Shown piece by piece: positions 1 through 8,545 of a DNA stretch of 21,297 bases (position 1 is the first letter of the stretch; every line of letters starts with the position of its first letter). Source of the DNA: Winogradskyella_A sp963966315 (GTDB lineage Bacteria > Bacteroidota > Bacteroidia > Flavobacteriales > Flavobacteriaceae); the NCBI GenBank assembly GCA_963966315.1, contig CAWZYX010000045.1, positions 1-21,297 of the forward strand, given 5' to 3'. A model generated the notes under the pieces. It was not told the DNA's origin, ran no database searches, and was given only the letters and a program-made list of their open reading frames with translations. The position numbers and the translations under genes were made by a program.

Positions 1-32
1 CGTCGGCAGCGTCAGATGTGTATAAGAGACAG
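1..32 (+). other. Nextera (Tn5) sequencing adapter left on the contig end
   Basis: Bases 1-13 match the read-1 overhang of the Illumina Nextera adapter, lacking only its first T. Bases 14-32 are the 19-bp Tn5 mosaic end (AGATGTGTATAAGAGACAG). This is library-preparation DNA, not genome. An open reading frame on the minus strand runs into it and ends in the residues LSLIHI, the usual translation of this adapter. Genomic sequence begins at base 33. Confidence 0.97.
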
Positions 33-557
33 CCCTCCAACCCTATCAAAGTCTTCTTTGTGCAGTAACCAGCAGTGCGAGGGGATAACACATTCGCGAT
101 AGATCTCTTCGTAGTGGGTATTATTTTTTGCCACTTCGTTGAGCCATTCTTCGTACCTGATAAATCCATCACCAACCTTGCCCTCATCCACAAAATGCCT
201 GGTGCCTCCGGCTACAATATGTCCTTTACCATGCTTTTGCCATGTGCTGACCATTAGCTGCAGTTTATAATCCGGCATCTTGTCATCTGAGTCCATCCGA
301 TTGATAAGACTCCCTTTAACCTGGGTATAGCCAACCTGTAGTGTGGGAATGAGCTTTGGTCGATTGCTATGAAAAACCCGAATTCTGGAATCTCGGGAGG
401 CAAATTCATCCAAGATAACAGGTGTTTTATCGCTGGAGTGATCGTTCACGGCGATCAGCTCCCAATTCTGGTAGGTCTGCGCCACAATGGACTCCAGGCA
501 GGCTCTTATGTAGGGTTCGGTATCTTTGGCAGCCATAATGATGCTGACCAAGGGCAT
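33..557 (-). CDS. Family 2 glycosyltransferase, 3'-truncated by the contig end
   Basis: GT-A-fold glycosyltransferase that would transfer a sugar from a nucleotide-sugar donor, probably in the cytoplasm for a surface polysaccharide or glycolipid; the acceptor cannot be read from sequence. The N-terminus PLVSIIMAAKD and the segment WELIAVNDHSSDKT form the nucleotide-binding half typical of GT2. DSDD at residues 89-92 is the metal-binding DxD motif. Translation stays open to base 33, where adapter begins, so roughly the last third or more of the protein is missing. I chose the ATG at 557; an in-frame GTG at 587 would add ten residues (MLHHPEKPDP) that are not part of the fold. The next gene, on the other strand, encodes a glucan phosphorylase homologue, so a shared carbohydrate role is possible but unproven. 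Confidence 0.85.
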
Positions 558-587
558 GGGGTCAGGCTTTTCGGGATGATGCAACAC

Positions 588-811
588 TCTTAAATGTAAA
601 ATTTTGTTTAAAGGACATGACTGCGACTCTTCGTACTATTGATGCTTTTGGTAGGGACAGTGCATACTACTGTTTCCAAAAATAAGAATTCAAGGTGAAT
701 ATATCCTTTCGCTTTTACAGGTGCTTGCGAATCTGGTGATGAACAAAATATTTGATGATTTTTTAATTCCTGCACATCTAAAAAATGATACATTTAGCCC
801 CTTAAAAATGA
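588..811. other. Divergent intergenic region between glycosyltransferase and phosphorylase genes
   Basis: This 224-bp gap must hold the promoters of both divergent genes. A short minus-strand frame at 608-793 has no recognisable protein features and is not believed. A box close to the Bacteroidota -7 element, TACATTTA (consensus TAnnTTTG with the last base changed), lies about 15-22 bases before the phosphorylase ATG, but no matching -33 box is clear. There is no Shine-Dalgarno sequence; the start is preceded by an A-rich CTTAAAAATGA leader. Confidence 0.4.
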
Positions 812-2461
812 ATGATTATGGAAAGCAAATACAGGAAGTGGTACCATCCTTATAAACCGGTGAGCAAATACCATAAAAAAGTAGCTTATTTCAGTATGGA
901 ATTTGGTATCGACCAGAAACTAAATATCTATTCCGGCGGATTGGGTTTCCTTGCCGGCTCCCATATGCGGTCGGCATTCGAATTAAAGCAAAATATGATC
1001 GGGATTGGCATGTTATGGAAATACGGCTACTACGATCAGGCCAGAAACGAGGACCAGACCTTAAAAGTAGAATTTAATGAAAAGCGATTCGAATTTCTTG
1101 AAGATACGGGAATAGAGGTAGAAGTGCAGTTGCATCAGAATCCACACGTTAAGGTAAGGGCCTACGTGTTAAAGCCAGAAGTGTTTGGGACCGTACCTAT
1201 TTATCTTTTGAGTACCGATGTACCTGCTAATGACCATCTTTCAAGGACCATTACCAATCACCTGTATGATTCCAATGAGGTTACACGCGTTTCACAAAGT
1301 ATTGTACTTGGGATTGGTGGTGCAAAAGTGGTAGAGCAGCTTGGAGGTGCTGACATATACCATCTCAACGAAGGGCATGGACTGCCCGCTTTTTACCATT
1401 TGAGGGACAAAGGCATTACCAGAGAGCAAATGGTCTTTACCACACATACCCCCGAAAAGGCAGGGAACGAGGAGCGTGACGCAATGCATCTGAACAGATG
1501 TGGTTTTTTTGGTAGAACATTACCACATCATGAGTTGGAGAAGGAGGCTGTAAACGATTTTAACATCAACTATACGGTATCCGCCCTGCGAATGGCAAAA
1601 AGGACCAATGCCGTATCCAAGCTGCACGCTGTTGTGTCTAATCGCATGTGGAAGGAATACGAGGGGATCTCTGAGATCATCCCTATTACCAATGCTCAGA
1701 ATCAGAATTACTGGCAGGATAAACGTATTAAAAAAGCCTGGGAACAAAGAAATCCGGGTACTTACAAGCGTCGAAAGAAAGCCTTGAAAAAACAGTTGTT
1801 TGAGGAGGTGTTCAGGCAAACCGGGAAGCAGTTCGATCCAAATACCCTTACCATTGTCTGGGCCAGGCGCTTTGCAGGTTATAAGCGCGCGGATTTGCTT
1901 TTGCACGATCAGGAACGTTTTCAAAGACTCATCCACAATGCAGATCGTCCATTACAGATCATATGGGCCGGAAAGCCTTACCCTTTCGATTATTACGCTA
2001 TAGATGTATTTAACAATCTGGTAGATATCTCCAAGCAGCATGAGAATTTAGCTGTGCTTACAGGCTATGAACTGGAGCTATCCAGAGCTCTTAAATGCGG
2101 TTCGGACGTATGGCTCAACACACCTCGAATCACTAGAGAGGCCTCGGGCACCAGTGGGATGACGGCCGCAATGAATGGCTGTGTGAACGTGACCATTAAC
2201 GATGGCTGGATCCCTGAGTTTGAAAAGAACGGTAAAAATTCCTTTGTCTTACCTGAATTAGATCATCATTTACCAGTTTGGGATCAGGACCGTATGGATG
2301 CAGAGAACCTTTACCAGCTTTTGGAAGAAACCGTAATTCCTATGTATTACGAAAGTCCCAAAGAATGGCAGGAGGTGGTCTTTACGGCAATGGATGATGT
2401 CATTCCTGAATTCACAAGTGCACGGATGGCCGACGAATACTATAAAAAGTTATACAAATAG
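812..2461 (+). CDS. Short alpha-glucan phosphorylase family protein (GT35), PLP-lysine position is Thr
   Basis: Member of the short (about 550 aa) alpha-glucan phosphorylase family. Classical relatives use phosphate to release glucose-1-phosphate from glycogen or maltodextrin. Visible hallmarks are the N-terminal VAYFSMEFGIDQ and YSGGLGFLAGSH segments (the usual substrate/phosphate loop region), VFTTHTPEKAGNEERD in the middle, WARRFAGYKRADLLL, and the C-terminal EASGTSGM block. In classical phosphorylases the last block continues with the Lys that forms the Schiff base with pyridoxal phosphate. Here the residue after EASGTSGM is Thr451 (ACG). Phosphorolysis is therefore doubtful, and a non-PLP glucosyltransferase role is possible. 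I believe this variant recurs in Bacteroidota relatives but could not check. ATG at 812 or 818; no Shine-Dalgarno site. A terminator-like hairpin follows the stop. Confidence 0.85.
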   Translation: MIMESKYRKWYHPYKPVSKYHKKVAYFSMEFGIDQKLNIYSGGLGFLAGSHMRSAFELKQNMIGIGMLWKYGYYDQARNEDQTLKVEFNEKRFEFLEDTGIEVEVQLHQNPHVKVRAYVLKPEVFGTVPIYLLSTDVPANDHLSRTITNHLYDSNEVTRVSQSIVLGIGGAKVVEQLGGADIYHLNEGHGLPAFYHLRDKGITREQMVFTTHTPEKAGNEERDAMHLNRCGFFGRTLPHHELEKEAVNDFNINYTVSALRMAKRTNAVSKLHAVVSNRMWKEYEGISEIIPITNAQNQNYWQDKRIKKAWEQRNPGTYKRRKKALKKQLFEEVFRQTGKQFDPNTLTIVWARRFAGYKRADLLLHDQERFQRLIHNADRPLQIIWAGKPYPFDYYAIDVFNNLVDISKQHENLAVLTGYELELSRALKCGSDVWLNTPRITREASGTSGMTAAMNGCVNVTINDGWIPEFEKNGKNSFVLPELDHHLPVWDQDRMDAENLYQLLEETVIPMYYESPKEWQEVVFTAMDDVIPEFTSARMADEYYKKLYK

Positions 2462-2482
2462 ATCGGAAATGATAAGGGTAAA

Positions 2483-2518
2483 GAGCCTGCTTTTAAAACA
2501 AAGGCAGGTTTTTCCTTT
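2483..2518 (+). terminator. Rho-independent terminator after the phosphorylase gene
   Basis: The stem CCTGC (2486-2490) pairs with GCAGG (2504-2508), extended by weaker TTT/AAA pairing inside. It is followed by TTTTTCCTTTT. It lies 25 bases past the stop codon of the upstream gene. Confidence 0.6.
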
Positions 2519-2584
2519 TAGCAATGCAGCCGTTGTCGCAGGGATCACTTTGCCAAAAGTCCAGGCCAAAGCTCCAAAGAAATT

Positions 2585-2614
2585 AAAACCTCCCGAACAG
2601 GCCTAACAGGTTTT
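2585..2614. terminator. Possible bidirectional hairpin between convergent genes
   Basis: AAAACCT (2585-2591) is the perfect complement of AGGTTTT (2608-2614), with a 16-base loop containing AGGCCT. It lies between two convergent genes, and the stem carries A/T runs on both sides. It most likely terminates the minus-strand gene whose stop is at 2640. Confidence 0.4.
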
Positions 2615-2639
2615 ATGGTGTCTTTAGCCCGCTGTTATT

Positions 2640-3314
2640 TTAGGATGAGCTAAGGGCCTTATTGCTTTGCCTACTTCTTTTTCCTCCTTTGATCAGAAGC
2701 CATAAGGTAAAGGACATTTCTCCCAATACGCTCGGAATGGCCACCAGGGCTAAAAAAACATCACTGTAATCGGAGTAATCTGAGCGTGTGAAATGCGCAA
2801 TGGTATCTACCGCGTACATCACTCCTGCAAGCAGCAGAAAAAATTTGATGAACCGCGGAACTCGTATTATCCTGCTGAGCAGGATCAGATGAATTCCAAA
2901 AAAGAACAGACCTATTAACCAGATGTCATTAAACGTATCTACCTGCTCCAGTACCTCCGCGGACGAGGAGGCTTTTAAAGCGGTTGGCAGGGCAAAAACG
3001 GCAACACCCATGATGCCGGCATGCATTATTCTGAAGTAAGTGCTCAAGCTCGTAAGGGAGTTATCCTTGTACAGTTCTTTAAACGCCCAGGCTACCACTA
3101 CATCACATACTGCAGCGATGAGAAAAGCGATGGTCCCGGCTCTAACCATTTCAGGATGATTATTTATCGTATCCATAGGTTCTATCATCAGGGATTCGAG
3201 TGCGAAAAAATTACCAAAGATGGCCGCAAAGAATATAATGAGATAACTCACTCCGGCAATAAGGGATAAAGTTCTGTGACTCATAGTCGATGTTTTAATT
3301 CCTGTTATTTCCAT
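2640..3314 (-). CDS. DUF4386 family integral membrane protein
   Basis: A 224-residue protein of about six hydrophobic segments, near residues 15-37, 61-79, 96-112, 130-150, 155-172 and 184-208, matching the layout and motifs of DUF4386 proteins. These include the N-terminal RTLSLIAGVSYLIIFF, the GNFF loop, and a final segment IPSVLGEMSFTLWLLIKG. Function is unknown for the family; location is the inner membrane. The ATG at 3314 lies 3 nt after the stop of the amine oxidase gene, which points to translational coupling in one operon. A second ATG at 3284 (MSHRTLSL) would place the start nearer the family consensus and leave a 33-nt gap. Confidence 0.8.
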   Translation of the reverse strand: MEITGIKTSTMSHRTLSLIAGVSYLIIFFAAIFGNFFALESLMIEPMDTINNHPEMVRAGTIAFLIAAVCDVVVAWAFKELYKDNSLTSLSTYFRIMHAGIMGVAVFALPTALKASSSAEVLEQVDTFNDIWLIGLFFFGIHLILLSRIIRVPRFIKFFLLLAGVMYAVDTIAHFTRSDYSDYSDVFLALVAIPSVLGEMSFTLWLLIKGGKRSRQSNKALSSS

Positions 3315-3317
3315 CGA

Positions 3318-4376
3318 TCACGACTGTTTTAACCGCTCAAAAAGCGTTTTAACGGATCTGATGGCACCTTCCATATATCCCGAAAAGTCAGTAGCAGTTT
3401 CAGTGTTGCAGAAAAACAGATTTTCATTCAAATAGGCTTTTTGCAGTAAAGGGTGTCCATTATTTTCATGGGGGCGCAGCGTGCTTTGGCTCTCACAAAC
3501 CACAAACTCATCTGTCCAGACCTTGTCATCATAGAATGTTGGGTCATTTGCGCTTGTACCTATTAACTTTGACAAATGTTGTAGAACATAGTTTTTTCTT
3601 TGTTCCCTGGAATATGCAGCTGATCCTCCATGGAGGAAACCCGTAAAGCCATACTTTGTTTCTTCCAGATTAGTGTGATCATACATTTCCGTAATGATGC
3701 CGGCGTGGCTAAACAACATTCCGGAATACCCTTTTTTTCTCCAGAAAGGCTCATCATATTCCACAACGAATTTCACTGCGCCAGCCATCCAGGTTTGAAC
3801 CTGGGGAAGCAGATGATCAACCTCCAAAGGCAACTGAGGCCTGAATTCTATTCCTGAGATCAATTCTGGAGGGATGCATAAAATTGCTTTTGTTCCCTTG
3901 TAAACGTTGCCGGCTGTTGTTTTAAGTTCCAAATAGCGTCCCGAAACATTAATTGATTTAATTTTAGCATTAAGGTGAATGTCGTCTTCACACAATTTTT
4001 CTGCCAATTTATCGATCAGTCTTTGGGTTCCACCCGCAATTCTGTAGGATGGATCCTGTGACTCAGGGACATTAAATCGTTGAGGAGGTTCGAATGATTT
4101 GGTTTCAAATAAGGAAATTCCTGCTGAAAACTGGGGGTATTTTGATAGTCCTAACTCTTCAATAAGTTCTGATAAACTTGAATGCATATCAGAGAACCAG
4201 GTGGCGCCTAATTCTAAATGGGTCCCCTTTATTCCTTTGGTCGTTAAGATGCGGCCACCTAACCTTGAGGATCCTTCTAAAACAGTAGCGCCAATGCCTA
4301 TTTCGGATAGTAAAACGGCCAAATATAAACCGCTCAAGCCTCCTCCTACAATGATGTATTGATCTTTTGAGTTCAC
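3318..4376 (-). CDS. FAD-dependent amine oxidase family protein
   Basis: Flavin oxidoreductase of the monoamine oxidase/amino-oxidase superfamily, 352 aa. The FAD dinucleotide-binding fold is clear: VGGGLSG at residues 10-16, Glu34 at the end of the second strand to hold the ribose, and RLGGR at 38-42. The C-terminal FAD-contacting stretch SGYMEGA is at 332-338. The residue before it is Phe331, where many amine oxidases have Trp, so the aromatic cage is altered. The protein is shorter than classical MAOs (about 450 aa), has no signal peptide and should be cytosolic. Substrate unknown. The start is GTG (4376); the in-frame stop TAG is 10 codons upstream and no ATG precedes the GxGxxG motif. 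It is the first gene of a two-gene operon with the DUF4386 protein. Confidence 0.85.
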   Translation of the reverse strand: MNSKDQYIIVGGGLSGLYLAVLLSEIGIGATVLEGSSRLGGRILTTKGIKGTHLELGATWFSDMHSSLSELIEELGLSKYPQFSAGISLFETKSFEPPQRFNVPESQDPSYRIAGGTQRLIDKLAEKLCEDDIHLNAKIKSINVSGRYLELKTTAGNVYKGTKAILCIPPELISGIEFRPQLPLEVDHLLPQVQTWMAGAVKFVVEYDEPFWRKKGYSGMLFSHAGIITEMYDHTNLEETKYGFTGFLHGGSAAYSREQRKNYVLQHLSKLIGTSANDPTFYDDKVWTDEFVVCESQSTLRPHENNGHPLLQKAYLNENLFFCNTETATDFSGYMEGAIRSVKTLFERLKQS

Positions 4377-4467
4377 TCCGTGTTTTAAATTCTCAATCAG
4401 AGCCTAACCGTTTGGCCCTGCGCAGTGTCCCCCATACCATTTTGCACGGGAGATGTTAGCGGTGGTT

Positions 4468-5901
4468 TTACCTTTCAATTATCAAGTATTCCAAATACCT
4501 CAGCGCAGAAGCTATTAGATTCTTCCGATCTTTTGCCTTTTCATTATAAGAATCCAAAGTTTCTCTGCTCAATTTTCGTCCATTCACAAAAACAAAAATC
4601 GGATTCTCAAGGGAAGACAATTCTACTAACGGATTTTCATCCACTAGCAAGCAATTGGCGATCTTGCCCTCTTCGATGGTCCCTAGTTGGTTCATAATTG
4701 AATGCGTTTTAGAAGCATTTACAGTAGCTGTTTTTAGAACCTCATAATTAGAAAGACCGGCTTCTTTATAAAAGGCTAGTTCTTTGTGAATTGAAAAACC
4801 TGGAAGAGTAACCCCAATGCCTGCATCAGTTCCACAAATTATGGTAACACCCACTTCATGTAACTTTTTAACAATCTTAAGGTGAAAATTATGCTGTGTT
4901 TTGATGCGCTCAACCGTCGCTGGATCGTCCTGTTTGGCATTGAACCAACGTTCAAACTGGTTTTTACTATCCACTTTTTTAATGAGAGGATTCATGTACT
5001 CCAATAATTCTGAGTCTAAAATTGAATCATCTATCATCATTTGATAGATATTGTTAAATACCGTAATTGTCGGACAATAATTCGTGTGTTTGGATTGCGA
5101 AATGGAATCAATAATAGCATCAAGTTTGATCGTATCTAAATCAAACTGTAAAGGTTGCTGAACAATTTCCTCAGCATGTTCGATAGACTTAATTTGCGGG
5201 TTCAAATGATATGAAAAAGGTACTTTCTGAGAAGGGTGAGCAACGATATCAATTTCAGAAATTTTGGATTGTTCAATGACGGCATCAAAGATATCTTTGT
5301 CCAATCCATAATATGTTTTGATGAAGTCAAAACCTCTTTCCTTATATGAGAGCACACTTTCTTTGGCTTCGGTGGTATTGGCTAGATTCAAATTATCGTC
5401 ACCTATAAATTCCGGCCCTGTTAACTTTGGTCCTGTGGTAAAAAAGGTTGGTGATAGTATGTTATCCTTAATAACATCTTCCTTAATTCTCAGATGCATG
5501 GGCATACCCCATAAATTTCTAACCCCGGTGACTCCATTTGACAGGTAAAGACCAAGTTCGTACCTGTCCCAAACATGAACATGCATATCGATAAGACCTG
5601 GTAAGAGAAACTTGTTTTCTGCGTCAAAAATTTGAACGCTATCAATAGCTATAGTGTCTGCGATCTTTGCAATAACTCCCTTCTTTATATGCACCATTTT
5701 ATTGACTAAAACAGTGTCCCGGTTCATTGGAATTACATTGACATTTGTGATCAGATAAGAATTATTGTATATAGGTTCATTCTTATTAATCTTCAAGTAA
5801 TTAGTTCCTAATGAATCAATCCAAAGTGTAATGATTCCAGTTAGTACAAGGACCCCAATGAGAGCTAATACAAATATCAAAAGTCTTTTAAGAATTCTCA
5901 T
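4468..5901 (-). CDS. Membrane-anchored amidohydrolase family protein
   Basis: Metal-dependent hydrolase of the amidohydrolase superfamily (imidazolonepropionase/prolidase-like branch), 477 aa. Residues 7-27 form a hydrophobic N-terminal anchor, so the enzyme faces the periplasm. The metal site is complete: DMHVH at 105-109, Lys195 in FIKTYYG (candidate carboxylated lysine), His222 in VAHP, His242 in SIEHAEE and Asp359 in CGTDAG. The N- and C-terminal beta-sandwich parts (NVNVIPM... and ...GTIEEGKIANCLLVDENPL) are also typical. Likely substrates are amides, cyclic dipeptides or lactone-like compounds; the sequence does not decide. It lies 84 bp downstream of a similarly anchored S9 peptidase on the same strand, which suggests joint work on peptides outside the cytoplasm. 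Confidence 0.88.
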   Translation of the reverse strand: MRILKRLLIFVLALIGVLVLTGIITLWIDSLGTNYLKINKNEPIYNNSYLITNVNVIPMNRDTVLVNKMVHIKKGVIAKIADTIAIDSVQIFDAENKFLLPGLIDMHVHVWDRYELGLYLSNGVTGVRNLWGMPMHLRIKEDVIKDNILSPTFFTTGPKLTGPEFIGDDNLNLANTTEAKESVLSYKERGFDFIKTYYGLDKDIFDAVIEQSKISEIDIVAHPSQKVPFSYHLNPQIKSIEHAEEIVQQPLQFDLDTIKLDAIIDSISQSKHTNYCPTITVFNNIYQMMIDDSILDSELLEYMNPLIKKVDSKNQFERWFNAKQDDPATVERIKTQHNFHLKIVKKLHEVGVTIICGTDAGIGVTLPGFSIHKELAFYKEAGLSNYEVLKTATVNASKTHSIMNQLGTIEEGKIANCLLVDENPLVELSSLENPIFVFVNGRKLSRETLDSYNEKAKDRKNLIASALRYLEYLIIER

Positions 5902-5938
5902 TTATCTGATTACTGACGGTCTAGTATATGAGCAGTCA

Positions 5939-5950
5939 CGATAGCTATCG
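5939..5950. repeat. Perfect 12-bp palindrome CGATAGCTATCG
   Basis: CGATAGCTATCG, followed by GGGA, lies in the 84-bp gap between the S9 peptidase stop and the amidohydrolase start. From memory, this class of palindrome is common between genes in Bacteroidota. It has no T-run, so a role as terminator is not supported. Confidence 0.5.
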
Positions 5951-5985
5951 GGATAATGGCTTATATAAATTGTTGTGCAACCTTT

Positions 5986-7971
5986 TTATTCATTTTTGAA
6001 GAACAACTCATCGACAAATTGAGCTTCAGCCCCTTTGATATAAAGCATATTCCAAGGATTTGGCATGGTATGTCCCATATCTGCTGCCTCGATGTACCAA
6101 TACGCTTTGTTCTCCTTTTTGAGTGCCTCCACCATATTGCGCGATTGATTCACCAAAACCCTGGTATCTTTTTCTCCTTGAGCGATAAAAAGAGGGACAT
6201 TTAAAGTACTTATATTGTTGATGGGCGAAATTCTTTTTAGGAACTCCCGCATTTCGGGGTCACTGGGATCGCCATATTCTCCCGTTCTATCCGCATTTTT
6301 TTCACCTTCAAGAAATAAAACCAGGTCAGTCATTCCAAATCTGTCAATGGCTCCCAGGATGCGATCTGAATACCTAGAGGCCGATATCAATGACAAATAA
6401 CCGCCATAGGAACCTCCGCTTAGGATTACTCTGTTGGCATCCAATTCCGGTTGGGTTGCTATCCAATCTAAGAGTGCACCCACATCTTTAATGGCTCCCT
6501 CACGGCCTTTCCCATAATCCATATTCATAAAGTTAAAGCCATACCCTCGCGATCCTCTAAAGTTTGGGGCAATTACAGCAATACCCCTGTCCCTATTTAG
6601 TTGTACAAATGGATCGTATCTAGCTTCAACTTGGGCATTGGGACCACCATGCAACTCGATGATGACCGGATATGGGGCTTTAAATGTACTGTTGGGCTTA
6701 TAATAGAGGGCCGGGATCTCTCTTTGTTTTCCGGTAACAGAATCAAAGTCAAAAGTTGGATAGCGAATTACTTCAAAATCAAAGGACGGATTTGCTTTTT
6801 TGCTACTTGTCCACTGCTTTAATTCCCTGGATGCCAAATTGTAGCTAAAAATCTCAGTTTCGCCATTAAAATGGGTTAATGGAAACGCAATGGTGGCATT
6901 CTTATTAGGATTAAATATGCCATAGCGAATATTTCCATTGGACAGTTCATCAAAACGCTCAATTTTTCCACTGGGCAGGTGAAAAGAATAGAGATTGCTA
7001 ATACCATCTTCATTGGTACTAAAAACCACCCAGTTCCCATCAGGCGATTCCGTGATATTTTTAACGTCCCATCGAATGTTCTTGGTTAAAGCACTGTCAA
7101 CTCCCGTTTCCAGGTCTCTGAAGCGAAGTTGACTGAAATCAGCATCAATAGAGGAGCCATAATAGAGCCGTTTGCCATCAGCACTCCATTCATGATAAGT
7201 GTAATTAGCTTTAGGCGCATCTTCCTTTACCAACATTGTCAGTTCTCCGGTTTCTAAATCTAGAATAGCCGGTGTGGGATTATCATAACCAAATCTAAGC
7301 ACTACCCGAGTGCCGTCCGGTGAAAAATCATCAATAAGTAATGAGCCATCTCCATATGTTTCACTATCAGTTTTGAGCAATACTTCTTCACTTTCGGGAT
7401 TGTTGACATCCATCATACAAAGAAAACCCTCGACTTCATCCTTAGCTTTTTTGCCATAAAGAATCTTATCACTCTTGGGTATAAATGTTGGAAACAAATG
7501 ATTGAATAGATGACTGTCTTTGCCACTCGTTAGCAATTTGTTCTCTTTCGTATCCAGGTCATATTTATAGATTTGATAAGTTTCTTTGCCGCCGGAGTTA
7601 TCCTCTCGGTACAGTATGTAACGTTTATCTTGATCCGGGTGAAATATGGGTTGATTCGTTGGCCAATCTTGAATTAGCTGTGGGGTAGAGTCAGGCTTAT
7701 GTAATATGCCAATACCATCTCGAAATCGCACTAATAATGATTCTTCTTTATCCGGAGCCCAACCCATGAGTCGCATGGATTCCGAACTCATATACTGGTT
7801 GTAGGTACTAAATATATTATTCGCATAAGAAAAGGGCACGCGAGGTACATTCTCGGTTGTAATGGCAAATGGTTTTGGAAAACCTGTTATACTGAGATAA
7901 ATAGCGACGATTATAACTAATCCCAGAATTGAGAGACTAAGCCATTTGAGGAATTTAAGTACTTTTTTCAT
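5986..7971 (-). CDS. Membrane-anchored S9 family prolyl-oligopeptidase-type serine peptidase
   Basis: Serine peptidase of family S9, 661 aa from the ATG at 7971. Residues 8-28 form an N-terminal membrane anchor. The first about 400 residues are beta-propeller repeats (WSADGKRLYYG, ESPDGNWVVFSTN and similar WD/PD40-like blades). The C-terminal alpha/beta hydrolase domain follows, with HGGPNAQ as the oxyanion region and a full triad: Ser521 in GGSYGGY, Asp602 in GEKDTRV and His634 in DMGHTMP. It should cleave short peptides or remove dipeptides in the periplasm. The frame is open 37 codons further upstream to a TTG at 8082, but that stretch is translation of the repeat at 7997-8362 and lacks protein character, so I reject it. 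The downstream neighbour is an anchored amidohydrolase. Confidence 0.92.
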   Translation of the reverse strand: MKKVLKFLKWLSLSILGLVIIVAIYLSITGFPKPFAITTENVPRVPFSYANNIFSTYNQYMSSESMRLMGWAPDKEESLLVRFRDGIGILHKPDSTPQLIQDWPTNQPIFHPDQDKRYILYREDNSGGKETYQIYKYDLDTKENKLLTSGKDSHLFNHLFPTFIPKSDKILYGKKAKDEVEGFLCMMDVNNPESEEVLLKTDSETYGDGSLLIDDFSPDGTRVVLRFGYDNPTPAILDLETGELTMLVKEDAPKANYTYHEWSADGKRLYYGSSIDADFSQLRFRDLETGVDSALTKNIRWDVKNITESPDGNWVVFSTNEDGISNLYSFHLPSGKIERFDELSNGNIRYGIFNPNKNATIAFPLTHFNGETEIFSYNLASRELKQWTSSKKANPSFDFEVIRYPTFDFDSVTGKQREIPALYYKPNSTFKAPYPVIIELHGGPNAQVEARYDPFVQLNRDRGIAVIAPNFRGSRGYGFNFMNMDYGKGREGAIKDVGALLDWIATQPELDANRVILSGGSYGGYLSLISASRYSDRILGAIDRFGMTDLVLFLEGEKNADRTGEYGDPSDPEMREFLKRISPINNISTLNVPLFIAQGEKDTRVLVNQSRNMVEALKKENKAYWYIEAADMGHTMPNPWNMLYIKGAEAQFVDELFFKNE

Positions 7972-7996
7972 GGTTCGTGTTTTGATGTTGCAGAAG

Positions 7997-8362
7997 GACC
8001 TGCTAAACCTCTCACTACTTCGAGACAGGCTCCGTTCTGTATCGCGAATGAAAAGGTAATAAATTCTTGAGCAATAATTCAAGAAATGGACTTTATAAAG
8101 CTCTTAAATGATTGATTATCAATTAAGCTCGCGTATCGAGGTGTCAATTGTAGAATTTACCAGCCCTGTCAGCATTGGCAGCTTAGCTTGAGAATTCAAG
8201 ATACAGGGCCAAATGCGAGGCATTCGTGACGTCCATAGTTTAAAATATAAGATGAGGAATAAATTGCGTTTAGCTTTGGGTTATGGCACTTTAAGGACTT
8301 GAGTCTGTCAGCTGGAGCTGATTAAAGTAGATAATGATTGTTGCAATTTGGTTTAGCAGGTC
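7997..8362 (-). repeat. Copy 1 of a ~365-bp noncoding repeat with 13-bp terminal inverted repeats
   Basis: GACCTGCTAAACC (7997-8009) is the exact reverse complement of GGTTTAGCAGGTC (8350-8362), so the element has perfect 13-bp terminal inverted repeats and looks MITE-like. The whole 366 bp is repeated at 10891-11251 with roughly nine in ten bases alike by eye. It has no credible coding frame. Internal structure includes the palindrome CTTTATAAAG, the hairpins TCAGCT-GG-AGCTGA and AATGC-GAG-GCATT, and GCCCTGT pairing with ACAGGGC. It starts 25 bases upstream of the S9 peptidase ATG, so it may supply that gene's leader or promoter. I gave it the strand of the gene it precedes. No target-site duplication is visible. 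Confidence 0.85.
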
Positions 8363-8526
8363 GTTAGAGCACATTTCACTTGTGAGGCGAGAGTCCCGAG
8401 TACTCGGGACGTAGCAACACAAGTCAGCTTCAGCTAGCCCGATCCTGCCTGTCGGCAGACAGGCGTGGCGAATTGATGAGTTCCGATTTAATGAAATAAG
8501 AATGCCATGAAGAATGTGCTCTAACG
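8362..8526. repeat. 165-bp structure-rich block bounded by a 14-bp inverted repeat
   Basis: CGTTAGAGCACATT (8362-8375) and AATGTGCTCTAACG (8513-8526) are perfect inverted repeats. Nested inside are ACTTGTG (8378-8384) with CACAAGT (8418-8424), the 18-bp palindrome GTCCCGAGTACTCGGGAC (8393-8410), and the hairpin GCCTGTC-GGCA-GACAGGC (8447-8464). The left arm begins on the last base of the terminal repeat of the 366-bp element. No protein-like frame is convincing here. It could be a folded noncoding RNA, a mobile palindromic element or a recombination site. Confidence 0.7.
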
Positions 8527-8545
8527 GTCTCGTGTATGGCTCGTT

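Noticed and set aside
608..793. 61-codon minus-strand frame between the glycosyltransferase and phosphorylase genes
   Set aside because: No start context, no recognisable composition, and it occupies the divergent promoter region.
7972..8082. 37 extra codons at the start of the S9 peptidase from a TTG
   Set aside because: They are translation of the noncoding repeat at 7997-8362, are basic and low in protein character, and would hide the clean N-terminal membrane anchor that starts at ATG 7971.
8362..8526. A true integron attC site
   Set aside because: The GTTAGAG/CTCTAAC cores each deviate from GTTRRRY/RYYYAAC and no L'/L'' boxes or integrase gene are seen. The resemblance is kept only as a hypothesis.
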